64,000 nucleotides of DNA from Hordeum vulgare subsp. vulgare (lineage: Eukaryota > Streptophyta > Magnoliopsida > Poales > Poaceae), in contig NC_058522.1 in the NCBI RefSeq assembly GCF_904849725.1, positions 438,803,529 through 438,867,528 on the forward strand, given 5' to 3'. Of this stretch, positions 11,929 to 23,895 are shown in pieces. The translations under genes and the position numbers were made by a program. Under the pieces are notes generated by a model that searched no databases, was not told the origin of the DNA, and was given only the letters and a program-made list of their open reading frames with translations. The first letter of the stretch is position 1, and every line of letters begins with the position of its first letter.

Positions 11929-13744
11929 TGTTGGGGAACGTCGCATGGGAAACAAAAAATTTCCTACGCGCACGAAGACCTATCATGGTGATGTCCATCT
12001 ACGAGAGGGGATGTGTGATCTACGTACCCTTGTAGACCGTACAGCAAAAGCGTTAGCGAACGCGATTGATGTAGTGGAACTTCCTCACGTCCCTCGATCC
12101 GCCCCGCGAACCGTCCCGCGATCAGTCCCACGATCTAGTGCCGAACGGACGGCACCTCCGCGTTCAGCACACGTGCAGCTCGACGATGATCTCGGCCTTC
12201 TTGATCCAGCAAGAGAGACGGAGAGGTAGAAGAGTTCTCCGGCAGCGTGATGGCGCTCCGGAGGTTGGTGGTGATCTTGTCTCAGCAGGGCTCCGCCCGA
12301 GCTCCGCAGAAACGCGATCTAGAGGTAAAACCGTGGAGATATGTGGTCGGGCTGCCGTGGCAAAGTTGTGTCAAATCAGCCCTAAGACCTCCGTATATAT
12401 AGGGGGAAGAGGGGGAGCTTTGCCTTGGGGTCCAAGGACCCCTAAGAGCTTCGGCCGAGCCAAGGGGGGAGATCTCCCCTTCCAAACCGAGTCCAACTAG
12501 GTTTGGAAGGAGGAGTCCTTCCCCCTTTTCCCACCTCCTCTTTTTTTCTTTTCTCTTTGATTTTCTTCCTATGGCGCATAGGGCCTTCTTGGGCTGTCCC
12601 ACCAGCCCACTAAGGGCTGGTGCGCCACCCCCAAGGCCTATGGGCTTCCCCGGGGTGGGTTGCCCCCCCGGTGAACTCCCGGAACCCATTCGTCATTCCC
12701 GGTACATTCCCGGTAACTCCGAAAACCTTCCGGTAATCAAATGAGGTCATCCTTTATATCAATCTTCGTTTCCGGACCATTCCAAAAACCCTCGTGACGT
12801 CCGTGATCTCATCCGGGACTCCGAACAACATTCGGTAACCAACCATATAACTCAAATACGCATAAAACAACGTGCAACCTTAAGTGTGCAGACCCTGCGG
12901 GTTCGAGAACTATGTAGACATGACCCGAGAGACTCCTCGGTCAATATCCAATAGCGGGACCTGGATGCCCATATTGGATCCTACATATTCTACGAAGATC
13001 TTATCGTTTGAACCTCAGTGCCAAGGATTCATATAATCCCGTATGTTATTCCCTTTGTCCTTCGGTATGTTACTTGCCCGAGATTCGATCGTCAGTATCC
13101 GTATACCTATTTCAATCTCGTTTACCGGCAAGTCTCTTTACTCGTTCCGTAATACAATATCCCGCAACTTACACTAAGTCACATTGCTTGCAAGGCTTGT
13201 GTATGATGTTATATTACCGAGTGGGCCCCGAGATACCTCTCCGTCACACGGAGTGACAAATCCCAGTCTTGATCCATACTAACTCAATGAACACCTTCGG
13301 AGATACCTGTGGAGCATCTTTATAGTGACCCAGTTACGTTGCGCCGTTTGATACACACAAAGTATTCCTCCGGTGTTAGTGAGTTATATGATCTCATGGT
13401 CATAGGAACAAATACTTGACACGCAGAAAACAGTAGCAATAAAATGACACGATCAACATGCTACGTCTATTAGTTTGGGTCTAGTCCATCACGTGATTCT
13501 CCTAATGACGTGATCGAGTTATCAAGCAACAACACCTTGTTCATAATCAGAAGACACTGACTATCTTTGATCAACTGGCTAGCCAACTAGAGGCTTGCTA
13601 GGGACAGTGTTTTGACTATGTATCCACACATGTATATAAGTCTTTATTCAATACAATTATAGCATGGATAATAAACGATTATCTTGATACAGGAATTATA
13701 ATAATAACTATATTTATTATTGCCTCTAGGGCATAATTCCAACA
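11929..13744 (-). mobile_element. Angela-type solo LTR, TSD GTGAC
   Basis: 1816 bp, same subfamily as the Angela-1 LTRs, with TGTTGGGG at 11929 and TTCCAACA ending at 13744. It is flanked by a perfect duplication GTGAC at 11924-11928 and 13745-13749. No internal sequence is present and Copia-A gag continues on both sides, so this is a solo LTR left by LTR-LTR recombination. TATA box at 12394-12401. It is close to the solo LTR at 56389: both end CATAATTCCAACA and share other variants. Confidence 0.93.
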
Positions 13745-13749
13745 GTGAC

Positions 13750-14300
13750 TTGTAGTCTCCATGCTCTTGAATCATTAGAACCAGTGTATCAAATGAGGAA
13801 TCAAGAGATCTCAGCAATTTCTTCACCATCCCATGGCCAGTGATGTTAGTGGCCCTAAGAGCCTGTAGCTCATTGGAGATATTAGTGAGGCGATCGAAGG
13901 TTTGCTAACAATTTTCATTATCAAGTCTTCTGAACCAGTTGAAAAGATTGTGAAAAACATCAACCCGAGAGTCAGGTTGAGTAGAGACTTCTTCGTTGAC
14001 TTTGGACAGCATGTCCCACATGAGCTTTACAGATCCCAAAGCACTCACTCTGCCATATTGACCTTTTCTCAGATGGCCACATATGATATTCTTCGCGTCA
14101 GAGTCGAGTTGCTTGGATCTCTTCACATGAGCAGCGTTGATAGCTTCAGATACAACGGGAACACCATTTTCCATGATGTACGAGAGATGATTGTCAATTG
14201 CTTCAAGATGCATGCACATCTTGTTCTTCCAGTAGGGGTAGTTCATCCCATTGAAGGTAGGAAAACCCGCAGTGACCTTGATCATACCTGTGGTCGACAT
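13750..14300 (-). pseudogene. Copia-A gag N-terminal region
   Basis: Starts with MSTTGMIKVTAGFPTFNGMN at 14300, then YPYWKNKMCMHLEAIDN. This is the classic start of plant Copia gag (DUF4219/UBN2 type, with the F-GxNYxxW-KM pattern). A frame break near 13905 is followed by MVKKLLRSLDSSFDTLVLMI at 13829, the downstream UBN2 part, which runs into the solo LTR at 13749. The start lies 52 bp inside the PBS, a plausible leader. It is disrupted and not expressed as a full gag. Confidence 0.7.
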
Positions 14301-14351
14301 AACTAAAACTTAGGTGGTTAAACCAAAATCACACAGAAGAAGGGAGTACCT

Positions 14352-14365
14352 TGCTCTAATACCAA
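14352..14365 (-). promoter_or_regulatory. Primer binding site of Copia-A
   Basis: Minus strand TTGGTATTAGAGCA. It contains TGGTATTAGAGC, one change from the initiator-tRNA-Met complement, and lies next to the LTR start at 14367. It fixes the orientation of Copia-A as minus. Confidence 0.8.
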
Positions 14366-14366
14366 T

Positions 14367-15195
14367 TGAAAGTGCGTTATATCGACTAGAGGGGGTGAAT
14401 AGGAGATTTTTATGAATTCGTCACTCAGGAATTTCTCTGTGAGGAAATTGCTAAGTAGCGAACAAATTGCAGTGCAATAAGTACTCACGTGTAAGTGTAA
14501 CATGGCAAAAGCATGGTCATCATGATGGAATGAAACAAACACTTAGCATGAGTAGGTTGACTAGGATAAGAAGGTGAAGAATAAGTGCGGTGAAGAACTA
14601 CAGCGTGACCAGCGTCATCATGATGGAATTGAGAAAGTCTTCAGTCAAATTCTTTAAACAGTAACCTTCAATTTAATCAACACATAAATGAGGAAAAAGA
14701 AGGTTTGAGGAAATAGAACCAGGTACTCGATGAAGACACTGATTTGATGACCCAGTTCCAATTGTTGTGACCGTCATACATATGGATTGGAGCAGCTTGG
14801 TATTTAAACCAAAGGACACACAGTCCCAATACACAGAGTCCTTATATATTCTCCTTGAGCTAAGGATGCATAGTCCTCTCCCAACATTCGTGGTAAGTCT
14901 TCAGGGAAGACTTCCAAACCCTCACAAACTCGGTCACCCGATAATCCACATTTTACTACTGGATGCTCTAGACCATTGACACCTAACTGTATAGAAGATG
15001 CACGGTCTTTGAAGTTAACAAATGTCGGTTTCACACAGGAACAATCTCTTCAGTGATACTCAATCACTTTGGGTTTTTTTGTTTTGGTTTGGGTGTTTGC
15101 GTTTTTTCCAAACTGATGATTTTCTCTCAAAGTGCTCACAGGATGGGATGCTCTCAAATGACAAGTGTCAAGTTCTCTCTCAGAGCAGCCAACCG
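14367..15195 (-). repeat. Copia-A 5' LTR, PBS-proximal part
   Basis: Begins TGAAAGTGCGTTATATCGAC beside the PBS and runs until Gypsy-B sequence starts at about 15196. The remaining part of the LTR lies at 23896-24240. The two parts total about 1.17 kb. A few bases to some hundreds may have been lost at the 15195 junction, because no TSD is seen there. Confidence 0.65.
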
Positions 15196-15646
15196 ACTGT
15201 GTTGATTTCATACGATTCCGCACTAGTGGCAGGAGCAATCGGAGTACTAATAAAATCATTATTATTGGTACTCGAGAAGTCGCAAAGTTTGGTGTTCTGA
15301 GCCATGATGACTTCAACAAACAAACAAGCACACAATCAAGCAAGAAAACCGGAAAAGGAGAAAGGCAAAAAGGAAAAAGGCAAAAGAAAAGGCAAATGAG
15401 AAAGGCAAATGAAAACTGCAAATGTGAAGTGGGGGAGAGGAAAACGAGAGGCAAGTGGCAAAAAGGGTAAATGCAAGAGATGAGTTTGTGAGACCTACTT
15501 GGATAGATCTCTCCTTCCCCGGCAACGGCGCTAGAAATACTTCTCTTACTCGAACAAAAGACCTTCCAACGACGCCAGGAACAAGCATGCTGACGGGAGA
15601 GTATTCTTGTCTTGATACTCCTCAGCAACGGCACCAGGAATCCTTC
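15196..15646 (-). repeat. Truncated second copy of the Gypsy-B leader and gag start
   Basis: 451 bp that align with 21885-22342: GTTGATTTCATA at the left end, a purine-rich AAGGCAAAAAGG region, and three PBS-like motifs ending at the LTR border. The gag start codon and the first codons are present but the copy stops after about 35 codons at 15196. In this copy the gag start region reads GCCATGATGACT where the other has CATCCATGATGACT. It is evidence for a former extra unit. Confidence 0.8.
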
Positions 15647-17194
15647 TGCTACAGCTACGCCTTTAGGGACTTTCTTGGCAAATATGCAAAGGATTCCCCC
15701 GTGGCCTTGGAGCCTTGCGTTGGTGTTCCCTCGAAGCGGAAAGGGTGATGTAGCACAGCGGCGGTAAGTATTTTCGTCAGTTTTGAGAACCAAGGTATCG
15801 ATCCAGTGAAGGATTGTCACAAGTACCTGCACAAACACAAAGAGCTCGGACCCAACGCTATGAAGGGGTTGTCAATCCCTTATAGATTGTTTGCCAAGTG
15901 AGAACTGAGAGCAAAAAGAAACAAAGCAAAGTAAAAGCGAAAGTGGAAACGATAGGTGTGAATAGACCCGGGGGCCGTAGTGTTCACTAGTGGCTTCTCT
16001 CATGAAAGCAAGTAGACGGTGGGTGAACGAATTACTGTCGAGCAATTGATAGAACCGCGCGAAGTCGTGACGTTATCTATGGCAATAATTATATCTATAG
16101 GCATCACGTCCAAAACAAGTAGACCGATACTTTCTGCATCTACTACTATTACTCCACACGTCGACCGCTATCCAGCATGCATCTAGTGTATTAAGTTGAA
16201 AAGAACAGAGTAACGCCTTAAGCAAGATGACATGATGTAGATGGACAATCTCATATCTACGATAAAAGCCCATCTTGTTACCCTTGATGGCAACTATACG
16301 ATGCGTGCCTTGCTGCCCCTTCTGTCACTGGGAAAGGTCACTACACGGTATTAACCCAAAACCAAGCACTTCTCCCATTGCAAAAATCCTAGATCTAGTT
16401 GGCCAAACAAAACCCTAGACTTGGAGAGACTTACAAGGATATCAAATCATGCATAAAAGAAATCAGCAAGGACTCAAATATATATCATAGATAATCTGAT
16501 CACAAATCCACAATTCATCAGATCTCGACAAACACACCGCCGAAGAGGATTACATCGGATAGATTTCCATGAAGATCATGGAGATCTTTGTATTGAAGAT
16601 CCAAGAGAGAGAAGAGGCCATCTAGCTACTAACTACGGAACCGTAGGTCTGAAGTGAACTACTCACGAGTCATTGGAGGGGCGATGATGTTGATGTAGAA
16701 GCCCTCCAACTCCAAAGTCCCCTCCGGCAGGGCACCGGCAAGGGTCTCGAGATGAGATCTCGCGGAAACGGAAGCTTGCGGCGGCGGAAAAGTGTTTTCG
16801 TGGATTCCCCTATTTTTTTGTATTTTAGGGAATATATAGGCGAAGGAGCTAGGTCAGGGGGGCGCTAGGGAAGCCACGAGCCTGGTAGCTGTCGCCCCCC
16901 TGGTGGCGGCTACAGGGCTTGTGGGCCCCGTGTGGCTCTCTTGCCTTGGCCCTCAAGTCCCCTGATCTTCTTCCGTTCTGGAAAAAAATATTTTGGGGAT
17001 TTTATTCCGTTTCGAATCCGTTCCAAAATCAGATATGAAAAGAGTCAAAAACACAGAAAAAACAGGAACTCACACTTGGCACTGAATTAATAAGTTAGTC
17101 CCAAAAAAGATATAAAAGGTACATAAAACATCCAAAGTTGACAAGATAACAACATGAAACCATCAAAAATTATAGATACGTTTGAGACGTATCA
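15647..17194 (-). repeat. Gypsy-B LTR (left copy)
   Basis: 1548 bp. On the minus strand it starts TGATACGTCTCAAACGTATC at 17194 and ends GCGTAGCTGTAGCA at 15647. It is highly similar to 22343-23895 throughout. The PPT lies to its right (17195-17210), as for a 3' LTR, while PBS-like sequence lies to its left, as for a 5' LTR. It thus serves both roles in the tandem arrangement. Confidence 0.85.
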
Positions 17195-17210
17195 AGCATC
17201 CCCAAGCTTA
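17195..17210 (-). promoter_or_regulatory. Polypurine tract of Gypsy-B
   Basis: Minus strand TAAGCTTGGGGATGCT immediately before the LTR start TGATACGTC. Gypsy-D has the corresponding AAGCCTGGGGATGTC at 36394. Confidence 0.75.
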
Positions 17211-19862
17211 ACTCCTGCTCGTCCTCGAGTAGGGAAGTAATAAAGAATGAATTTTTGATGCTTTCATGCTACCTAGCATAGATGTCCTTTGTAACTCCTC
17301 TTATGTGACATGAATGTTTAGATCCATTAGATTCAAAACAATAGTTTGCTATTGACGTGGAAACAATAATATTTCAAGCAAACTAGCAAGGTAATCATGA
17401 ACTTTCAAAATAACAAGGCCAAAAGAAAGTTATCCCTACAAAAGCATATAGTCTGGCTATGCTCTATCATCCTTGCACAACGAATTTAAATCATGCACAA
17501 CCTCGGTATTGGCCAAGTAATTGTTTTCACACCTTTACTTTCTCAAACCTTTTCAACTCTCACGCAATACATGAGCGTGAGCCATGGTTTTAGCACTATA
17601 AGTAGAATGGAGTGTGGTGGAGGTTGCAAGACAAACAAGAAGAAGATGGTCACATTAACTAGGCATATCAATGAGCTGTGGAGATGCTCATCAATATATA
17701 TCAATGTGAGTGAGTAGGGATTGCCATACAAATGATGCACTAGAGCTAAGAGTATGTGAAAGCTCTTAAAGAAAACTAGTGGGTGTGCATCCAACTTGCT
17801 TGATCACGAAGACCTAAGGAAAATTTGAGGAAGCCTATCATTGGAATATACAAGCCAAGTTATATAATGAAAATTTCCCACTAGCTATATGGTGGTGGCA
17901 AAATGAGAGACTCTCAATTATGAAGATCATGGTGCTTAATAACCACAAGTGTGGAAGGATAGTAGCATTGTCCCTTCTCTCTTTTTCTCTCATTTTTTGT
18001 GGGCTCTTTGGCCTCTTTTTTTATTATTATTTTATATATATATATTTTTTTTTAATTTTGGTGGGCATCTTTGGCCTCTTTTTGTATATGGGCTTCGCTG
18101 GCCTCTTTTATTTCCTCACATGGGATAATGCTCCATCAATGATGATCATCACACTTACAACTCAAACTTAGAACAATGATGACTCTATATGGAATGCCTT
18201 CGGTAGTGTACCGTGACAATGATCTAGCATGGCATAGACATTAATGGAAACATCATGCTAGCTATCTTACGATCATGCAATGGCAATGTAGACGTGGTGG
18301 CACATGTCATGGTGGTAGTTGCATGGCAATATATCTTCGAATGACTTTGAAAAAGCCATAATAGGTAGGTATGGTGGCTGTTTTGAGGGAGGCTAATGGT
18401 GGATTTTGTGCACCGGCGAAAGTTGCACGACACTAAGAAGATAATGATGGTGGAAGATGAAAGTGCATCTAAACCAAGGACTCAACATTAGTCATGAAGA
18501 ACTCATATACTTGTTGCAAAAGTTTTAGTAGTAATCGAAACAAAGCATTCAACGCATACTCCTAGGGGAAGGGTTGGTAGGTATAAACCATCGCGCGATA
18601 CCGACCGCCACACAAAGGATGACAATCAATAGACTAATCATCCTCAGACTTCATCACATAGAGGTTCACCATACGTGCATGCTACAGGAATCACTAACTT
18701 CAACACAAGTATTTCTAGATCCACAACACCTTACTAGCATAACTTCAATATTTCCACAACCACAACTCAAAACTAATTGAGATGAATCAAACTTCTCTAA
18801 CTATTCAATGCACATGAAGGTGGAAGTTTTAATATCCCTTTGGATAACTACCCGTTCTGAGACTACTTTCATAGCATAGATCAACTACCAAGCCACGCGC
18901 TTCCGTGCTCTAAAAGATATAAGTGAAGCACATAGAGAAAAATAAACTAGCTCAAAAGATATAAGTGAAGCACATGTGACCTGAATTGTCTACCAAAGGA
19001 TATAAGTGAAGCTCGACAAAATCACGGTAAGTGCATGTCTCTCTCTCTAGGTGTGCAGCAAGGATGATTGTGACACAACAAAAATAAAAGACTCCTACGA
19101 TACAAGACGCTCCAAGCAAAACACATAACATGTGGTAATAAAAATATAGCCCCAAGTAACGTTACCGATGGATTGAAGACGAAAGAGGGGATGCCTTCCC
19201 GGGGCATCCCCAAGCTTAGGCTTTTACGGCATCCTTGAATCATCTTGGGGTGCCTTGGGCATCCCCAATCTTGAGCTCTTGCCACTCTTTATCTTTTTGT
19301 CCATAAGAACTTCACCCAAAACTTGAAAACTTCACAACACGAAACTTAAACAGAAACTCGTGATAACATTAGTATAAGAAAGCAAACCACCACTTCCTTA
19401 GGTATTGTAGAAAACTTAAATTCTACTTATGTTGATGTTGGGTTACTGTATTTTCAATCTTCCATGGCTAATACCCCCCGATACTATCCATAGCTTCATC
19501 AAAATAAGCAACCAACTCAACAAAAACAGAATCTGTTAACAGCAGACCAGTCTGTAGCAATCTGTATACTTTGTATACTTATGGTACTTCAAAACTTCTG
19601 AAAAATTACAAAAGTCTGACGAATGTGCATAGAAATCATCAGCAAAAAGAATCAACTCAAAATCTCTTACATAAAAAAAATGAAAATTCTTTTCGTGAGC
19701 AGAAAGTTTCTGTCTTTTCCAGCATGACCAAACGATCATCCCCAAGACTAATCATAACGGTTTTGCTTGGCACAAACACAAAAAGAAAAACAAAAAAACA
19801 CAATCATAACATAATTATGAAAGTGTGGAAAACACAAAACATAAATAAAAAGGATAGATTCG
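17211..19862 (-). other. Gypsy-B 3' internal region without coding capacity
   Basis: About 2.65 kb between the protease stop and the PPT, where pol would be in an autonomous Gypsy. No open frame here resembles RT, RNase H or integrase. It contains a T-rich stretch with repeated GGCCTCTTT (17990-18120), whose complement corresponds to the AAAGAGGCC/AAAGAGGAC repeats of Gypsy-D near 35466-35580. It also has two GGGGATGCC-type blocks near 19195-19270, similar to the AGCTTGGGGATGCCCCC blocks of Gypsy-D at 33988-34070. The region is therefore shared, diverged, between the two elements. Confidence 0.6.
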
Positions 19863-19886
19863 TTGGGTTGCCTCCCAACAAGCGCT
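19863..19886 (-). promoter_or_regulatory. 24-bp block conserved after the protease in Gypsy-B
   Basis: The minus strand begins AGCGCTTGTTGGGAGGCAAC and continues CCAA. It is identical base for base to 33395-33418 in Gypsy-D, although the flanks have drifted. It can fold into a small hairpin with stem TTGGG/CCCAA and loop AGGCAA. It lies some 40 bp after the protease stop. Function unknown; an RNA signal is possible. Confidence 0.5.
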
Positions 19887-19924
19887 ATTGTTTAACGCCC
19901 TTAGCTAGGCAAAATGTGATGGAA

Positions 19925-22001
19925 TCACGTATAGTCATATTTGGTGCCCAAACCATAAGTAGCCCTCATCATAGATTCATAAGGCAATCTTATTTTCTTT
20001 CTAGAAAAGTGCTCCATGCCCTTCTTTAGAGGAAATTGAAATCTAATATTCCATTCCTTCATATCGATGATAGCACCAATAGTCCTTAGGAAAGGTCTAC
20101 CAAGAATAATGGGACATGAAGGATTGCAATCTATATCAAGTACAATGAAATCCACGGGTACATAGTTCTTATTTGCAACAATAAGAACATCATCGATCCT
20201 TCCCATGGATTTCTTGACAGTAGAATCCGCAAGATGCAAATTAAGAGAACACTCTTCAATCTCATGAAAACCAAGAATGTCACATAAAGACTTTGGAATC
20301 GCGGAAACACTTACCACCCAAATCACACAAAGCATTGCACTCATAGTTTTTGATCTTGATTTTGATAGTAGGTTCCCACTCATCATGAAGTTTTCTAGGT
20401 ATAGAGACTTCTAATTCGAGCTTCTCTTCAAGAGATTTCATCATAGCATCTATGATATGCGCGGTAAAGGCTTTGCTTTGGCTATAAGCATGTGGAGAGT
20501 TTGCAATTAATTGCATCAAGGAAGTGCATTCAAACAAGGAGCAACTATCATAATTGAATTCCTTGAAATCCAAAGTGGGAGTTTCATTACTACCCAAAAT
20601 TTTGATTTCTTCTACTCCACTCTCCACACCTTTATCATCAAGATAGGTGGACTCTGAATCATTGGGGCGTTTTTCAACCAAAGTAGATTCATATCCAGCC
20701 CCTTCATCAATAGGTTTGACACGCGAAAACAAAGATTCAAGAGGAGTCACACCAAGCACTTTAAGATCTTCGTGATTTACATCACTAGAACGCACCCTTT
20801 TAAACCATTCATGCCTAGCGCGAATTTGGGCGATTCTTTCTTTGCTCTCATTCATGGAGAAACGCATAGCTTTTAAAGTTTCATCCAAGTTGACCTTGGG
20901 AGGAGCACATCTAACTTTTAAAGCATCAATATCACAAGACATCCTATCAACGCTCTTAGCCAAATCTTCTATTTTGAGTAGTTTTTCCTCTATGGACGCA
21001 TTGAAAATGTTTTGAGAGTTGATGAACTCTTTGATATTACTCTCTAAATCAAAGGGTAATTTGTTGTGATTTCCATAAGTGTTGTTGTAGTAATTGCCAT
21101 AATTGTTAGAGGAGTTACTAGGAAAAGGCCTAGGAACATTGTTTCCTCTAAAAGCATTGTTGTTGCCAAAATTGTTCCTACCAACAAAATTAACGTCCAG
21201 ACTAGCGTTGCTACTCTCAATCAAAGAAGATAGTGGCATGTCATTAGGATCTAAAGGAGCATTTCTACTAGCAACCAAATTCATCAACTCATCCATCTTA
21301 GCACTAAGCGAGTTAATTTCTTCTATAGCTTCTACCTTTTTGCTAGCAGGTGACCTTTTAGTGTGCCACTGAGAGTAGTTGGTCATGATATTGTCTAGGA
21401 GTTTTGTAGCGTCTCCTAACGTGATTTCCATGAACGTTCCACCTGAGGCGGAGTCCAAGATATTGCGAGAAGAAAAATTCAAACCAGCGTAAAAGATTTG
21501 TATAATCATCCACAAACTCAAGCCATGAGCGGGACAATTTCTAATCACTAACTTCATCCTCTCCCAAGATTGTGCAATGTGTTCATGATCAAGTTGCTTG
21601 AAATTCATGATATCGTTATGTAGGGAGATAATCTTAGCCAGCGGAAAATACTTGGATATGTAAGCATCTTTGCACTTATCCCAAGAATCGATACTATTTT
21701 TAGGCAAAGAATAAAACCAAGTTTTTGCGCGATCTCGCAACGAGAAAGGAAAAAGCTTCAACTTAATCACGTCATTAACCACATCTCTTTTCTTTTGCAT
21801 ATCGCAAAGCTCAATGAAGGTATTGAGATGGGATGCGGCATATTCACTAGGAAGGCTAGAGAATTGCTCTTTCATAACAAGATTCAGCAAAGCTGCGTTG
21901 ATTTCATATGATTCCGCACTAGTGGCGGGAGCAATCGGAGTACTAATAAAATCATTATTATTGGTACTCGAGAAGTCACAAAGTTTGGTGTTTTCATCCA
22001 T
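19925..22001 (-). pseudogene. Gypsy-B gag-protease, one frameshift in the protease active site
   Basis: Start chosen at 22001 (MDENTKLCDFSSTNNNDF), because the 93 upstream codons are leader sequence rich in Phe/Leu. Gag runs about 570 residues. It carries the Retrotrans_gag block RDRAKTWFYSLPKNSIDSWD and KYFPLAKI, then an Asn-rich NNFGNNNAFRGNN segment and a long helical C-terminal part with MKSLEEKLELEVSIPRKL. The protease begins ALCDLG and then loses frame at about 20305, where one extra A follows GGTGGT. The next frame carries VSAIPKSLCDILGF, GRIDDVLI, and CPIILGRPFLRT, ending at 19925. An undamaged copy would give gag plus retropepsin only. No RT or integrase follows. Confidence 0.8.
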
Positions 22002-22342
22002 GATGACTTCAACAAACAAACAAGCACACAAGCAAGCAAGAAAACCGGCAAAGGAGAAAGGCAAAAAGGCAAAAGGCAAAAGAAAATGGCAAAGGAGAAA
22101 GGCAAATGAAAACGACAAATGTGAAGTGGGGGAGAGGAAAACGAGAGGCAACTGGCAAAAAAGGTAAATGCAAGAGATGAGTTTGTGAGACCTACTTGGA
22201 TAGATCTCTCCTTCCCCGGCAACAACGCTAGAAATACTTCTGCTACTGCAAAAAATACCTTGCAACGACGCCAGGAACAAGCGTGCTGACGGGAGACTAT
22301 TCTTGTCATGATACTCCTCAACAACGGCACCAGGAATCCTTC
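22002..22342 (-). other. Gypsy-B leader with three PBS-like motifs
   Basis: Between the LTR border (22343) and the gag start, three motifs resembling the Gypsy PBS TGGCGCCGTTGCCGGGGA occur in a row on the minus strand: CCTGGTGCCGTTGTTGAGGA (about 22316-22335), CCTGGCGTCGTTGCAAGG (about 22259-22276) and AGCGTTGTTGCCGGGGAAGG (about 22210-22229). The first, 8-10 bp from the LTR end, is the likely functional PBS position. The same trio occurs at 15514-15646. The remaining leader is purine-rich repeats of GGCAAA(AG). Confidence 0.6.
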
Positions 22343-23895
22343 TGCTACGGCTACGCCTTTAGGGACTTCCTTGGAAAATATGCAAAGGATTCCCCCGTGG
22401 TCTTGGAGCCTTGCATTGGTGTTCCCTCGAAGCGGAAAGGTCTATGTAGCCCAGCGGCGGTAAGTATTTCCCTCAGTTTTGAGAACCAAGGTATCGATCC
22501 AGTGAAGGATTGTCACAAGTACCTGCACAAACACAAAGAGCTTGCACCCAACGCTATGAAGGGGTTGTCAATCCCTTATAGATTGTTTGCCAAGTGAGAA
22601 CTGAAAGCAAAAAGAAACAAAGGAAAGTAAAAGCAAAAGTGGAAACGATAGGTGTGAATAGACCCGGGGGCCGTAGTGTTCACTAGTGGCTTCTCTCATG
22701 AAAGAAAGTAGACGGTGGGTGAACGAATTACTGTCGAGCAATTGATAGAACCACGCAAAGTCGTGACGTTATCTATGGCAATGATTATATCTATATGCAT
22801 CACGTCCAAAACAAGTAGACCGATACTTTCTGCATCTACTACTATTACTCGACACGTTGACCGCTATCCAGCATGCATCTAGTGTATTAAGTTCAAAAGA
22901 ACAGAGTAACACCTTAAGCAAGATGAAATCATGTACATGGACAATCTCATATCTACGATAAAAGCCCATCTTGTTACCCTTTATGGAAACAACATGATGT
23001 GTGCCTTGCTGCCCCTTCTGTCACTGGGAAAGGTCACCACACGGTATGAACACAAAACCAAGCACTTCTCCCATTGCAAGAATCATAGGCCTAGTTGGCC
23101 AAACAAAACCCAAGACTCGGATAGACTTACAAGGATATCAAATCATGCATAAAAGAAATCAGCAAAGACTCAAATATATATCATGGATAATCTGATCACA
23201 AATCCACAATTCATCGGATCTCGACAAACGCACCGCCAAACAGGATTACATCGGATAGATCTCCATGAAGATCATGGAGAACTTTGTATTGAAGATCCAA
23301 GAGAGAGAAGAAGCCATCTAGCTACTAACTACGGACCCATAGGTCTGAAGTGAACTACTCACGAGTCATTGGAGGGGCGATGAACGATGATGTTGATGTA
23401 GAAGCCCTCCAACTCCAAAGTCCCCTCCGGCAGGGCACCGGGAAGGGTCTCCAGATGAGATCTCACGGAAACGGAAGCTTGTGGCGGTGGAAAAGTGTTT
23501 TCGTGGATTCCCCTATTTTTTCTGTATTTTAGGGAATATATAGGCGAAGGAGCTAGGTCAGGGGGGACCAGGGAAGCCACAAGCCAGGTAGCCGCCGCCC
23601 CCTGGTGGCGGCTACAGGGTTTGTGGGCCCCCTGTGGCTCTCCTGCCTTGGCCCTCAAGTCCCGTGATCTTCTTCCGTTCTGGAAAAATTTATTTCTGGG
23701 ATTTTATTCCGTTTGGACTCCGTTCCAAAATCAGATCTGGAAAGAGTCAAAACACAGAAAAAATAGGAACTGGCACTTGGCACTGAATTAATAAGTTAGT
23801 CCCAAAAAAGATATAAAAGGTACATAAAACATCCAAAGTTGACAAGATAACAGCATGAAACCATCAAAAATTATAGATACGTTTGAGACGTATCA
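22343..23895 (-). repeat. Gypsy-B LTR (right copy, true 5' LTR)
   Basis: 1553 bp, TG at 22343 and ATCA ending 23895 in window orientation. The PBS region adjoins on the left and Copia-A LTR sequence adjoins on the right (AGCAT CACTTGGAAAC). The right flank has no partner TSD on the left side of the array, consistent with loss of the left end. Confidence 0.85.

Larger units (their letters stand above)
15196..23895 (-). mobile_element. Gypsy-B: gag-protease Gypsy element in a partial tandem (internal' - LTR - internal - LTR)
   Basis: Two LTRs of 1548 and 1553 bp (15647-17194 and 22343-23895), minus orientation, bound an internal region with PPT at 17195 and PBS region at 22212-22342. Left of the first LTR, however, is not a TSD but another 451 bp of the same internal region (leader plus gag start, 15196-15646), equivalent to about 21885-22342. 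It therefore contains the start of a second unit. The internal region encodes gag and protease but no RT, RNase H or integrase, so the element is non-autonomous. It sits in the LTR of Copia-A. Confidence 0.8.

Noticed and set aside
15050..15838. 262-aa minus-strand open frame
   Set aside because: It runs across the LTR border, the PBS-like repeats, the leader and the Copia-A junction. Only a short part is the gag start and there is no single product.
22002..22280. Upstream 93-codon extension of Gypsy-B gag
   Set aside because: It is low-complexity leader sequence (Phe/Leu/Cys-rich); the gag homology starts at 22001.
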